From the IMG/VR virus record IMGVR_UViG_3300034062_004592, positions 21,463 to 85,462 of that record: a DNA stretch of 64,000 nt; one strand, 5' to 3'. Below are positions 1-6,562 of the stretch, in pieces (within the stretch, counting starts at the first letter, position 1; the number at the start of each line of letters is the position of its first letter). This stretch comes from a virus. The notes under the pieces are model-generated. The model saw only the letters and a program-made list of their open reading frames with translations. It did not search any database and was not told where the DNA came from. The translations under genes and the position numbers were made by a program.

Positions 1-14
1 CTGCAACTCACACG

Positions 15-212
15 ATGAAAGACCCTGACTTCATTGATGAACAACGCAATGCCGATGCCCTTGACGCAATGGCTGATCGTATATACGAATTGGAAGAAGC
101 CATGCGTGAAGCAGAGCAAGATGGTTGGACAGGCGTTTTCAATGATGAGATATCAAATGAAGAACGCTACGCATGTGACCATTACAACGAGAGGTATGTA
201 ATCAATGACTGA
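15..212 (+). CDS. Small acidic hypothetical protein
   Basis: A 65-residue acidic protein that I do not recognise. The ATG follows an A/C-rich leader (CAACTCACACG) like those before many plus-strand genes here. The last 14 codons lie inside a 43-bp perfect repeat (168-210 and 461-503), and the stop overlaps the ATG of the next gene at 205. The C-terminus therefore looks like the original 3' end into which the downstream cassette gene was spliced. Confidence 0.7.
   Translation: MKDPDFIDEQRNADALDAMADRIYELEEAMREAEQDGWTGVFNDEISNEERYACDHYNERYVIND
168..210 (+). repeat. 43-bp direct repeat, left copy
   Basis: Perfectly identical to 461-503. It contains the 3' end of the upstream gene, a GAGAGG Shine-Dalgarno-like sequence and the ATGACT start of the gene at 205. 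The two copies bracket the cassette gene 205-471. Confidence 0.95.
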
Positions 213-471
213 ACCGCTCTCCCCCGCCGCGCAGGCGGTGCTGGATGCGTATAAGAACGCTCCAGATTTGATGCTTGACGGTGATCCTGACGAAGTGGAA
301 CGGCGCCTTGGCCTTGCCGCCGCCCTGCGGGTTGCTGCTGATCAGGTAGCACCCGATGGCTATGCCTCATTTACTGGCGACATCGATTGGGACCAAGGAA
401 TGGAAGCAAGAAGTGACTCAATCCGTGAGGCAATCCTCGCCATCGCCGCCGAGCTGGAGGTACGCATGTGA
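205..471 (+). CDS. Cassette family A protein (SPxAQAVLDA type)
   Basis: An 88-residue protein of unknown function, visibly G+C-richer than its neighbours. It has the family architecture seen again at 5756, 5947 and 9778: N-terminal LSPAAQAVLDA, a central ALRVAADQV helix and a C-terminal LAIAAELE. I recall similar small proteins in freshwater picocyanobacteria and their phages, but cannot check it here. The gene is bracketed by a 43-bp direct repeat that supplies its start region and restores the sequence after its stop, which is what a recent cassette insertion would leave. Confidence 0.8.
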   Translation: MTEPLSPAAQAVLDAYKNAPDLMLDGDPDEVERRLGLAAALRVAADQVAPDGYASFTGDIDWDQGMEARSDSIREAILAIAAELEVRM

Positions 472-503
472 CCATTACAACGAGAGGTATGTAATCAATG
501 ACT
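461..503 (+). repeat. 43-bp direct repeat, right copy
   Basis: Second perfect copy of 168-210. It includes the last bases of the cassette gene at 205-471, an SD-like GAGAGG and the ATGACT start of the reading frame at 498. Confidence 0.95.
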
Positions 504-977
504 ACCACTAAACAAATCTGGGATGAAGACCCAGTGCTACTGGCTATTGTCCTGGTATCAATCACAGTCACACTCATTGGAGACTTCATTAAATGCCTAC
601 TGCAAATTCATTTGCCAAGACAGAAACAGCTCGTCGTTGGATCAGTCATTACAACTGGTCAACAGAGTTTGAAGACAAGGAACCAACCACGATCACGCTC
701 CACGAATGCAGCCTGCATTACGGTGGACCAGAAGAAGGCGGATGGTATTACGAATCAGGCTGGCCCATCAAAACAGTCTGTGTCTTCTCCAAGAAGCAAG
801 CCATCCGCGAAGCAATCGCACTCGAAGAGTACGCACTCGAAACGTACGGCGACAAGAAGGACTACCTCGGATGGCCTCAATGGCGCGTTAGTTTCTCAGA
901 CGAGTACGCCAAAGCGTACCCCAAAGAACGTCCGTACTATTGCTGATGTCAAATCAACTGGACCTGCCAAAGCTTGA
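498..977 (+). CDS. Possible small membrane protein, overlaps next gene
   Basis: The open frame starts with ATGACT inside the 43-bp repeat, so it has the same initiation region as the cassette at 205. Residues about 12-35 form a plausible membrane helix (VLLAIVLVSITVTLIG). After about residue 33 the frame overlaps the better-supported gene at 593 and the translation becomes Arg/Ser/Thr-rich like a shadow frame. Either a short membrane protein lost its stop when sequences were rearranged, or only the N-terminal part means anything. Confidence 0.3.
   Translation: MTTTKQIWDEDPVLLAIVLVSITVTLIGDFIKCLLQIHLPRQKQLVVGSVITTGQQSLKTRNQPRSRSTNAACITVDQKKADGITNQAGPSKQSVSSPRSKPSAKQSHSKSTHSKRTATRRTTSDGLNGALVSQTSTPKRTPKNVRTIADVKSTGPAKA
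593..946 (+). CDS. Conserved phage-type hypothetical protein
   Basis: A 117-residue protein with GGPEEGGWYYESGWP near residues 44-58, a signature I associate with hypothetical phage proteins of unknown function. A GGAG sequence sits about 9 bases before the ATG. The stop TGA overlaps the ATG of the next gene (TGATG), which suggests translational coupling. Confidence 0.75.
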   Translation: MPTANSFAKTETARRWISHYNWSTEFEDKEPTTITLHECSLHYGGPEEGGWYYESGWPIKTVCVFSKKQAIREAIALEEYALETYGDKKDYLGWPQWRVSFSDEYAKAYPKERPYYC

Positions 978-1200
978 TCCCAAGATTAGGCTGACAATCA
1001 ACCAACGCAACATCTGGTTTTACTTTCTGAATCACAGGAAGAAGTACAAGAACTTACCTTGTTATGTACCAAAGCTTCCGATGCAAGAGACCAGGCGTCA
1101 AGACTATTACACAGCCTTGGAAAGGTTGGAGCAATACGGATTGATACGCGTGGACAGAACCAGTCGTAACTACACGGGCTGGATCATGCTTGATCCCTAA
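946..1200 (+). CDS. Small winged-helix-like protein
   Basis: 84 residues if started at the ATG that overlaps the previous stop; a TTG two codons upstream is possible. The C-terminal half (RRQDYYTALERLEQYGLI followed by a charged turn) has the spacing of a winged-helix recognition region with a wing, as in phage replication or control proteins. That is inference from pattern only. Confidence 0.7.
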   Translation: MSNQLDLPKLDPKIRLTINQRNIWFYFLNHRKKYKNLPCYVPKLPMQETRRQDYYTALERLEQYGLIRVDRTSRNYTGWIMLDP

Positions 1201-1241
1201 GCGCATAACACTAGCGTTATATAAGCTGTCCTTATATCCCA

Positions 1242-1356
1242 TTCGCTATTTGCGAATAGCGAACAAAGGGTATTGCCAGATAACTACTGGCCTACCCCCC
1301 AAACCCCCCGCTGTTCAGTACCAGGGGGGGATCCTTAGATATACATACGGTATATC
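1242..1356 (+). other. Structured leader: three inverted repeats
   Basis: Between the genes ending at 1200 and starting at 1391 there are three stem-loops: TTCGCTATT/AATAGCGAA (1242-1263, 4-base loop); a G7 tract at 1324-1330 that can pair with either of two C6 tracts (1295-1300 or 1304-1309); and GATATAC/GTATATC (1338-1356). The A/C-rich leader CAACTCAACC then runs to the ATG at 1391. The two C tracts competing for one G tract would allow alternative folds. Confidence 0.6.
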
Positions 1357-1390
1357 CACTTACTCCCACCATCCATTCATCAACTCAACC

Positions 1391-1690
1391 ATGGAACAAT
1401 CACAGAGGTATCCAAAGATTGACTGGACCAAGAACGAATACTTTCATGTGCAACACGCATTGGAAATCCTCCAACATGTTGTTGATCGTGAATCAAAACG
1501 TCACGAGATGAATCAACACCTCACACCCAGCATGCTCAGCATGTTGGAAGATGAGATCATCCCAATGCTCAGTAACGAACTTGGCTGTGACGATGGGCCA
1601 AGCGATTACGAAATCTTTGGTGAACCACCGATGACGGCAAACGAAATGTACACTGCTGCATGGCGTCAGCACCAAGAGCTTCACTCCTAA
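1391..1690 (+). CDS. Hypothetical protein
   Basis: A 99-residue acidic protein with no recognised domain. The frame is open 200 bases further upstream, but that part covers the hairpin leader; the ATG at 1391 follows ATCAACTCAACC, the same leader motif found before other first genes, so I prefer it. Confidence 0.75.
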   Translation: MEQSQRYPKIDWTKNEYFHVQHALEILQHVVDRESKRHEMNQHLTPSMLSMLEDEIIPMLSNELGCDDGPSDYEIFGEPPMTANEMYTAAWRQHQELHS

Positions 1691-1712
1691 CCAAACATTA
1701 AGAGAATCTGTA

Positions 1713-1745
1713 AGTCTGCCTTGGACTAGCCGTCCAGGGTAGACT
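1713..1745 (+). other. Strong 14-bp stem-loop
   Basis: Bases 1713-1726 pair with 1732-1745 over 14 positions (two G-T wobbles) around a TAGCC loop. No T run follows, so it is not an ordinary terminator. It stands between two plus-strand genes and could be an RNA-processing site or a transcript-end stabiliser. Confidence 0.6.
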
Positions 1746-1781
1746 GATCCTGCTTAACTCATTCCGCAAAACACACATCAG

Positions 1782-1985
1782 ATGTCCGACAAACCACGCA
1801 TTCCCGACGCACTTGACATGCAACGTCTGCATGCCATGCAGCTTGTTGCCAAAATGAAAGAGTCCGCTGATAAGCATGGCGTTCAATTCATCGGGGGTTT
1901 TGTCACCCCCGATGGAGAGAAATTTGTAATGACCAATATGGATGAAGATGATCAACGTATGCTCATGCCTGAGGAACTCAAGTGA
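1782..1985 (+). CDS. Hypothetical protein
   Basis: 67 residues, Met-rich, mostly helical by composition at the N-terminus, with a beta-like FIGGFVTPDGEKFVMTN stretch. Not recognised. It follows the hairpin at 1713-1745 and overlaps the next gene by 4 bases (ATGA-type junction), so the two are probably co-translated. Confidence 0.7.
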   Translation: MSDKPRIPDALDMQRLHAMQLVAKMKESADKHGVQFIGGFVTPDGEKFVMTNMDEDDQRMLMPEELK

Positions 1986-2182
1986 CTAAAGACAAATCAC
2001 CAATCAACTTCGACAAGACAATTGCTGGCTTTAACATAACTGAGCACGGCGTTAAGTCTTATACCAAGTCAATTAAACTTGGTCCGTTCCAGGTTACACT
2101 TAACGCTCGTGGCTCTGGTGTCAGAGGATCTATCAGTATCCCTGGCACAGGCATAAGCAAACGAGGTATCAAACTGTTCTAA
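1982..2182 (+). CDS. DUF4236-like small protein
   Basis: 66 residues. The stretch SIKLGPFQVTLNARGSG followed by SISIPGTGIS matches the pattern of DUF4236 proteins (a strand, a small-residue turn, then a VPG/IPG-Gly motif). The function of that family is unknown. The assignment is from pattern memory. The start overlaps the preceding stop. Confidence 0.6.
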   Translation: MTKDKSPINFDKTIAGFNITEHGVKSYTKSIKLGPFQVTLNARGSGVRGSISIPGTGISKRGIKLF

Positions 2183-2183
2183 T

Positions 2184-2231
2184 AGCTGGGCATCACCACT
2201 ACGGTGTGTAAGTCCCAGCATTCACCCAGCT
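2184..2231 (+). other. Compound hairpin with two alternative partners
   Basis: AGCTGGG (2184-2190) can pair with CCCAGC (2214-2219), enclosing an inner CACC/GGTG stem (2194-2206), or with CCCAGCT (2225-2231). The leader TTCAACTCAAC and the ATG at 2243 follow directly. Mutually exclusive folds just before a start codon suggest a regulatory leader, but this is inference. Confidence 0.5.
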
Positions 2232-2242
2232 TTCAACTCAAC

Positions 2243-2416
2243 ATGGATTCACTCACACTATTTGATCGCATCAATCTTGCAAAGTGTGCACAGTTGCGGG
2301 CAGAAGCTCGCCTTTGTGACAACGACGGATTCCTTGCGGAGTATACCACTGCACGCATGTGGACTAAGTACCGGTGTTACATCACCAAAACACATTCATT
2401 CGTGGAGCCTGACTGA
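2243..2416 (+). CDS. Small hypothetical protein
   Basis: 57 residues from the ATG that follows the A/C-rich leader CAACTCAAC; an upstream in-frame start would run through the hairpin. Helical, Ala/Arg/Tyr-rich; not recognised. Its TGA overlaps the ATG of the next gene. Confidence 0.65.
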   Translation: MDSLTLFDRINLAKCAQLRAEARLCDNDGFLAEYTTARMWTKYRCYITKTHSFVEPD

Positions 2417-2664
2417 TGTCTGTTCTTGCAATCGAATCAACTATCATCGATGATGACTATGTCACAGTTGAAGCAATTGTTGATGACATGCGTTGCATTT
2501 ATGCAGCGACTTACTCAAACCCTGCTGAGTATGCTCCGGCACTTTGCCGAGCTAGTTTCTTCTTGGGTGATGACACCATCCCTACTGATGAAGATGGCTT
2601 CTGCCGTTATCTTGACGCATGCCAGCTTGAGTGGGAACCCATTGATCTAGGTAACGACGAATGA
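2416..2664 (+). CDS. Acidic hypothetical protein
   Basis: 82 residues with many Asp/Glu and several Cys and Tyr; not recognised. It overlaps the next small gene by 4 bases, forming a translationally coupled string 2243-2834. Confidence 0.7.
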   Translation: MSVLAIESTIIDDDYVTVEAIVDDMRCIYAATYSNPAEYAPALCRASFFLGDDTIPTDEDGFCRYLDACQLEWEPIDLGNDE

Positions 2665-2834
2665 TTGGATTCTCCATCGAATTTAAACGCTGGTATATTA
2701 CAGTGCGTGGTCCCATGGGCAGGGTATATCTCTGCGCTGGGTTTGCCAAACGCCTGCCAGTGTTTGTGTCACCGCAACAATCAATTGCATTTGATGACGA
2801 CATCAATAATGATGAAGGCCATAGTGTGAAGTAA
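2661..2834 (+). CDS. Small hypothetical protein
   Basis: 57 residues starting MIGFSIEFKRWYITVRGPMG. The ATG overlaps the stop of the preceding gene and the stop precedes the 24-bp repeated element by 5 bases, so it fits exactly into the available space. The hydrophobic/basic N-terminus alternates like a beta hairpin. Not recognised. Confidence 0.6.
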   Translation: MIGFSIEFKRWYITVRGPMGRVYLCAGFAKRLPVFVSPQQSIAFDDDINNDEGHSVK

Positions 2835-2839
2835 CACTA

Positions 2840-2863
2840 CGTCCTGAGCATGACGTTAAACTG
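2840..2863 (+). promoter_or_regulatory. 24-bp repeated element, copy 1
   Basis: CGTCCTGAGCATGACG followed by TTAAACTG. CGTC and GACG form a small inverted repeat. Near-identical copies stand at 10127, 13656 and 17859 and a diverged one at 14748, each shortly before a plus-strand gene. Here it lies 33 bases before the ATG at 2896. It could be a phage promoter or an RNA element. Confidence 0.7.
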
Positions 2864-2895
2864 CTCATCACTACGAACTCAACCCTGAACTTACC

Positions 2896-4632
2896 ATGGA
2901 ATTTCGTCTTCCGACCAATCTTCAGAACGAACTTATCCCTTACGATCCAACGCTCAAGAAGTTGGCACGTACTGAAAAGCAAACCAACACAACTACTAAG
3001 AAATCTAAATACCCACTTGGCAATCCACCACAGTTGATGCCATTGGATATTGTAAGAGAATCACTACAGCAAGAAGCAATTGATGTTATCAATGCATCAG
3101 CTGCTCCTGATAGGCACCACGAATTCAAGTTGCCTGTCGGTAACATTCCCAATGTAGAGTACGTTGTCCATGCAGTAATGTACCACTACGAAGGCGTATG
3201 GGTAGCAGCATGGCTGCCACCTAAAGGCAAGGAGAATGACTATGTATACGGCTACACTTACTGCTTCAAGGACACAGCCGCCACTCGTAAGATGCTGGAT
3301 TACCAGGTTAAAAATCACCTGGAACAATACACCATATCAGAAATTGGTCGCTCTACTTATTACCACAAGACTGAATTGGTTACCAAGCAAGACATCATTG
3401 ATGGTAATGATAAAGCCCACTGGATGTATAACACCAACAGCTGGAGCGCAAAGGGTAGAAACATTTCAGCAATGTTAGGACTCTTTAGGGATGCACTTAA
3501 GAAAACAATTCCAACCTGGTCAGACGGTCGTGGAATATTTGATCGCATCAAAACTTCTCGTAACCTATACAACTTGCTTAGTGAAGATCGTGACTTAGAT
3601 CGTAACTACTGGATCAAATACGAAAAAGATTTTGAGCAAACTAAAAAACAATGGTCTGCATCAGTTGCATCTTTGTTCCACATAATTGATTACCATGCAA
3701 ATGTCCCTCACTATAATCCGTTTGCTCCATTTGTGCGCGTTCGTCACATCCTTGATAAACCATTCTTCCGCAAGTGGATCCAAGATAAATGTAATGAGAT
3801 CAATACAAAGTACCAAGATGAATCAGTAGACACTATGGCTACAATCCGCAGGCCTTGGTTGTTAATCAAAGAGTTTGTTAAAGGTATTGCTTATGTCCAT
3901 TCAATCTGGGGTGATGCAGTTCCACTGGATTACTACCAATCAAACATCGATAACTTGATGGGCATTGAAGTCTGGGGCACTGTACCAACAATTGTTGTTC
4001 CGTGGCTAACTGAACATATGCCAGTTGCTTCATTCTTCCAAATGCGTAGTAAATACTACTTGGAACAGAAGGCTGCTCCACAACGTAGTTATGACTATGA
4101 AGAAAAACTTGGTATGTCTAAGTACCGATTCCGTGAATGGGAAGATACATGCAGCATGCTTAATCAAATCCTCAGTAACGACAAAACAATTGATCCACCT
4201 AAGCGTTGGCGCATCACTGAATTCCATGACCATGTGCAAGCAGAAGCATGGAAAATTCAGAATCCCAATCACAAACTTCCACAAGATCTATTCCCTGCAC
4301 CAATCAAGGTGCAGCACGCTGATCAGAACTGGTCATTCTTCCAGCCATTTGACACCCATCAACTGGCACAGTGGGGCCAGGCCGTACGTAACTGCGTAGG
4401 TAACGCCAGCAGTTATGCCGAAGGTGTACGCAAGAAACAACACTTCATTGTGTTGTGTATGGTCGATGGTGCACCACGCTTTACCATCCAACTTGAAGTC
4501 AACATGGGACTCATGAGTGTCAAACAGATTGTTGGGATGCACAACTCCAGGCTGACGGAGGCAGATCGTGATCTGTATTCGGCAGCTTTCCGTCAGGCCT
4601 TGCAATCCCGCGAGGAACAGCTTAAGATCTGA
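2896..4632 (+). CDS. PcfJ-like domain protein
   Basis: 578 residues. The C-terminal 130 residues carry the PcfJ-like pattern: FDTHQLAQWGQAVRNCVGN, then a conserved Tyr/Gly segment, a strand-rich region ending in FTIQLEV, and a VKQIVGMHNSRL close. PcfJ-like proteins occur on conjugative plasmids and in phages with unknown biochemical role. The first 430 residues are unrecognised, with a basic segment around residues 28-40. It is the first gene after repeated element copy 1 and is followed by a terminator, so it is probably transcribed alone. Confidence 0.75.
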   Translation: MEFRLPTNLQNELIPYDPTLKKLARTEKQTNTTTKKSKYPLGNPPQLMPLDIVRESLQQEAIDVINASAAPDRHHEFKLPVGNIPNVEYVVHAVMYHYEGVWVAAWLPPKGKENDYVYGYTYCFKDTAATRKMLDYQVKNHLEQYTISEIGRSTYYHKTELVTKQDIIDGNDKAHWMYNTNSWSAKGRNISAMLGLFRDALKKTIPTWSDGRGIFDRIKTSRNLYNLLSEDRDLDRNYWIKYEKDFEQTKKQWSASVASLFHIIDYHANVPHYNPFAPFVRVRHILDKPFFRKWIQDKCNEINTKYQDESVDTMATIRRPWLLIKEFVKGIAYVHSIWGDAVPLDYYQSNIDNLMGIEVWGTVPTIVVPWLTEHMPVASFFQMRSKYYLEQKAAPQRSYDYEEKLGMSKYRFREWEDTCSMLNQILSNDKTIDPPKRWRITEFHDHVQAEAWKIQNPNHKLPQDLFPAPIKVQHADQNWSFFQPFDTHQLAQWGQAVRNCVGNASSYAEGVRKKQHFIVLCMVDGAPRFTIQLEVNMGLMSVKQIVGMHNSRLTEADRDLYSAAFRQALQSREEQLKI

Positions 4633-4648
4633 TTGCTGAAGCCACAGC

Positions 4649-4684
4649 AGGGCCATCGTATTCTCGTTATAGGTGGCCCTTTCT
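4649..4684 (+). terminator. Rho-independent terminator
   Basis: AGGGCCA (4649-4655) pairs with TGGCCCT (4674-4680), followed by TTCTCT. It lies 17 bases after the PcfJ-like gene. Confidence 0.75.
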
Positions 4685-4687
4685 CTA

Positions 4688-4915
4688 ATGCCTGATTACA
4701 CTGACGATCAACTACTTGCCATGGCAATGGCAAATCTTGGTGAGTACATCCATGACAACTCACCACATTACATTCTGATTGAAGAAGATCCTCGCAATGA
4801 GGATGACTACGATACGTGGAGTTATGGCTGTGAGCCATTGCCACATGATCACACTTGGCAACACACATCAATTGATGTGAGTGTAAGCCCAAGTGATGGG
4901 GACATGGCGGAATAG
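4688..4915 (+). CDS. Acidic hypothetical protein overlapping a tRNA
   Basis: 75 residues from the ATG at 4688; very acidic and Asp/His/Tyr-rich, not recognised. Its last six codons and stop overlap the first 18 bases of the tRNA-Leu at 4898. That means either the tRNA is processed out at the expense of this message, or the true end of the gene was overwritten when the tRNA arrived. Confidence 0.55.
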   Translation: MPDYTDDQLLAMAMANLGEYIHDNSPHYILIEEDPRNEDDYDTWSYGCEPLPHDHTWQHTSIDVSVSPSDGDMAE

Positions 4916-4983
4916 GTAGACGCAACGGACTTAAAATCCGTAGGCCATTGGCTGTGAGAGTTCAAGCCTCTCTGTCCCTACCA
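4898..4983 (+). tRNA. tRNA-Leu (UAA)
   Basis: Class II tRNA. Acceptor stem GGGGACA with TGTCCCT (one G-T pair), anticodon stem-loop ACGGA-CTTAAAA-TCCGT with anticodon TAA at 4932-4934, long variable arm (GGCC/GGCT region), T arm GAGAG-TTCAAGC-CTCTC, discriminator A and encoded CCA at 4981-4983. All arms pair, so it should be functional. The A/C-rich leader of the next gene starts directly after CCA, so tRNA 3' processing would create the 5' end of that mRNA. Confidence 0.95.
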
Positions 4984-5005
4984 ACCCATACAACAGCTCA
5001 ACACC

Positions 5006-5368
5006 ATGTCAATCTTTGCTTGCTTTAAGTACATCATCCCTGAGTTCCATGCATTCAGTGATGACGACAATCGTTACAACCTTGGTGCAACATGGACTGC
5101 ACAAGATGGACTCAAGGATTATCACAACCTTGAACTAAGGTATGTCCATAACTCAGAGCGGCTTGCGCTCCAGGGGGATCCACAGCCTGATGGCTCATGG
5201 CGTTACGTGGAAGCCAACGGTTCCGTTCATACCATCTCACCTGAACGTGCCAAGCATTTCATGGAGCAGACTCATCAGCATGCCACGATCATGTGTGCCA
5301 TGCTCGACAAGCTTAAAGAGTCAGGGGTTATGAACGAACCACTGGACACCCAAGCCAGCCCAGCTTAA
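5006..5368 (+). CDS. Hypothetical protein
   Basis: 120 residues, not recognised. The middle (DPQPDGSWRYVEANGSVH) looks like a beta hairpin, the C-terminal third like a long helix (RAKHFMEQTHQHATIMCAML). The ATG follows the leader ACAGCTCAACACC right behind the tRNA. A terminator-like hairpin follows. Confidence 0.75.
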   Translation: MSIFACFKYIIPEFHAFSDDDNRYNLGATWTAQDGLKDYHNLELRYVHNSERLALQGDPQPDGSWRYVEANGSVHTISPERAKHFMEQTHQHATIMCAMLDKLKESGVMNEPLDTQASPA

Positions 5369-5387
5369 ACTCAGTACCTACTCACTA

Positions 5388-5414
5388 CCCTCCGTTACTA
5401 ACAGCGGAGGGTTT
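5388..5414 (+). terminator. Hairpin: terminator or SD-masking element
   Basis: CCCTCCG (5388-5394) pairs perfectly with CGGAGGG (5405-5411), followed by TTTACT. The 3' arm contains GGAGGG, an ideal Shine-Dalgarno sequence 7 bases before the ATG at 5419, so the same hairpin could end the upstream transcript or hide the ribosome site of the downstream gene. Confidence 0.65.
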
Positions 5415-5418
5415 ACTC

Positions 5419-5763
5419 ATGGACACACAACCTTCAAATGATTACATTGACCTTGATCTTGTTGACAAGGTGCTTGCATTAGTACCAGAGCAGGCATGGT
5501 CTTTAGTATTGACCGCTATTGTTAGCGGCATTGTTGATGAGATGCCATCGACTGTGCTCCAGGAATTGACTGGAGATGTGGAGGGGTTTGATCGTGCTGA
5601 AGAAATCTTGACTTCGTATTACAATGGCACAGATCAACGCAATGCTTTAATCCAAGATGCATTCAAACTTATTGGTACAGAAAATACATTGCATCTTTTG
5701 GATGCAATGCAATTAAACAAGTATGTTGAATCTCTTGAACTTAACACTGAAACCAATGACTGA
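5419..5763 (+). CDS. Acidic helical hypothetical protein
   Basis: 114 residues, Leu/Asp/Glu-rich and probably all-helical; not recognised. GGAGGG in the hairpin 3' arm provides its ribosome site. The end overlaps the start of the cassette gene at 5756 by 8 bases. Confidence 0.75.
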   Translation: MDTQPSNDYIDLDLVDKVLALVPEQAWSLVLTAIVSGIVDEMPSTVLQELTGDVEGFDRAEEILTSYYNGTDQRNALIQDAFKLIGTENTLHLLDAMQLNKYVESLELNTETND

Positions 5764-5950
5764 ACTATCACCACAAGCGCAGGCGGTGTTGGATGCTGCC
5801 GACTCCGCATTTGACCAAGCTGGAACAACTCGCCAAGGCATTGCCGCCGCCCTTCGCAGGGCTGCTGGTTATTTGTTTCCAAACGACACAGCTAAACAGT
5901 GCTACGACCGTCTCCTCGCAATCGCCACCGAACTGGATGACCAGCAATGA
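5756..5950 (+). CDS. Cassette family A protein
   Basis: 64 residues: MTELSPQAQAVLDAA, central IAAALRRAAGYLFPND, C-terminal LLAIATELD. It is the shortest complete member of the family at 205, 5947 and 9778. The ATG at 5756 matches the ATGACTGAA start of its relatives. It overlaps both neighbours by 4-8 bases. Function unknown. Confidence 0.8.
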   Translation: MTELSPQAQAVLDAADSAFDQAGTTRQGIAAALRRAAGYLFPNDTAKQCYDRLLAIATELDDQQ

Positions 5951-6204
5951 CTGAACTATCGCCACAAGCGCAGGCAGTACTAGATGCCTATCGCAGCATT
6001 TGGCTAGATGAACCATTGGAGTGTGACGTGGAGTGCCTCGCCGCCGCCCTGCTGGCTGCTGCGGATCAGGTGGTGCCTGATGAATCTCATCCTGGAGAAT
6101 CTCAATTTTGGGATGATGAAGCAGAGCAGGAATGGCAAAACAATCGTCATGTTCGCCTCCAATTCCTCGCCATCGCCGCCGAGCTGGAGGGTGGCAATGA
6201 CTGA
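5947..6204 (+). CDS. Cassette family A protein
   Basis: 85 residues with MTELSPQAQAVLDAY, LAAALLAAADQVVPDE and FLAIAAELEG. Its first 14 residues are identical to those of its neighbour at 5756, which points to tandem duplication or repeated acquisition. G+C-rich compared with flanking genes. Function unknown. Confidence 0.8.
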   Translation: MTELSPQAQAVLDAYRSIWLDEPLECDVECLAAALLAAADQVVPDESHPGESQFWDDEAEQEWQNNRHVRLQFLAIAAELEGGND

Positions 6205-6562
6205 CTTTCGTGCGCTGTGCGCTGAGCTGCTAGCTGACTATGACAACTGCCACTACCGTTCCGAGTTGAGTGACCGCGCCCGCGCCGCCCTGGCTCAGCC
6301 CGAGCCGCAGGGGCCTAAGTTGGTTTATCGCTACAGCCCGGTCACTATTGCCGAGTGCGGTGGCCCGTGCGAGCAAGGCCCTCAATACTGCGACTGCGGC
6401 GAAATAAAGGGCGAACCTGCGCCCGTCCCGGTGGCGCCTACGGATGAGGAGCTGTGGGACCTGTACCAACACCTGGGAAGTTACTTTTCTCCTACGGAGT
6501 TTGCTCGTACAGTTCTCGCCCGCTGGGGCACACCCACCAATACTATTAACCAGGAGGACTAA
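6197..6562 (+). CDS. Cassette family C protein (RARAALAQPEPQGP type)
   Basis: 121 residues from the ATG overlapping the preceding stop. Features: MTDFRALCAELL at the N-terminus, RARAALAQPEPQGP around residues 27-40, a Cys-rich segment (CGGPCEQGPQYCDCG), and the C-terminal pattern EFARTVLARWG. I recall this N- and C-terminal pair from many small proteins of picocyanobacteria and their phages; the middle usually varies. Function unknown. Confidence 0.75.
   Translation: MTDFRALCAELLADYDNCHYRSELSDRARAALAQPEPQGPKLVYRYSPVTIAECGGPCEQGPQYCDCGEIKGEPAPVPVAPTDEELWDLYQHLGSYFSPTEFARTVLARWGTPTNTINQED

Noticed and set aside
1295-1330. C6/C6/G7 tracts as a possible CRISPR or tandem repeat
   Set aside because: No regularly spaced repeats; they are simple homopolymer tracts suited to hairpin pairing. 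No CRISPR array was seen anywhere in the window.
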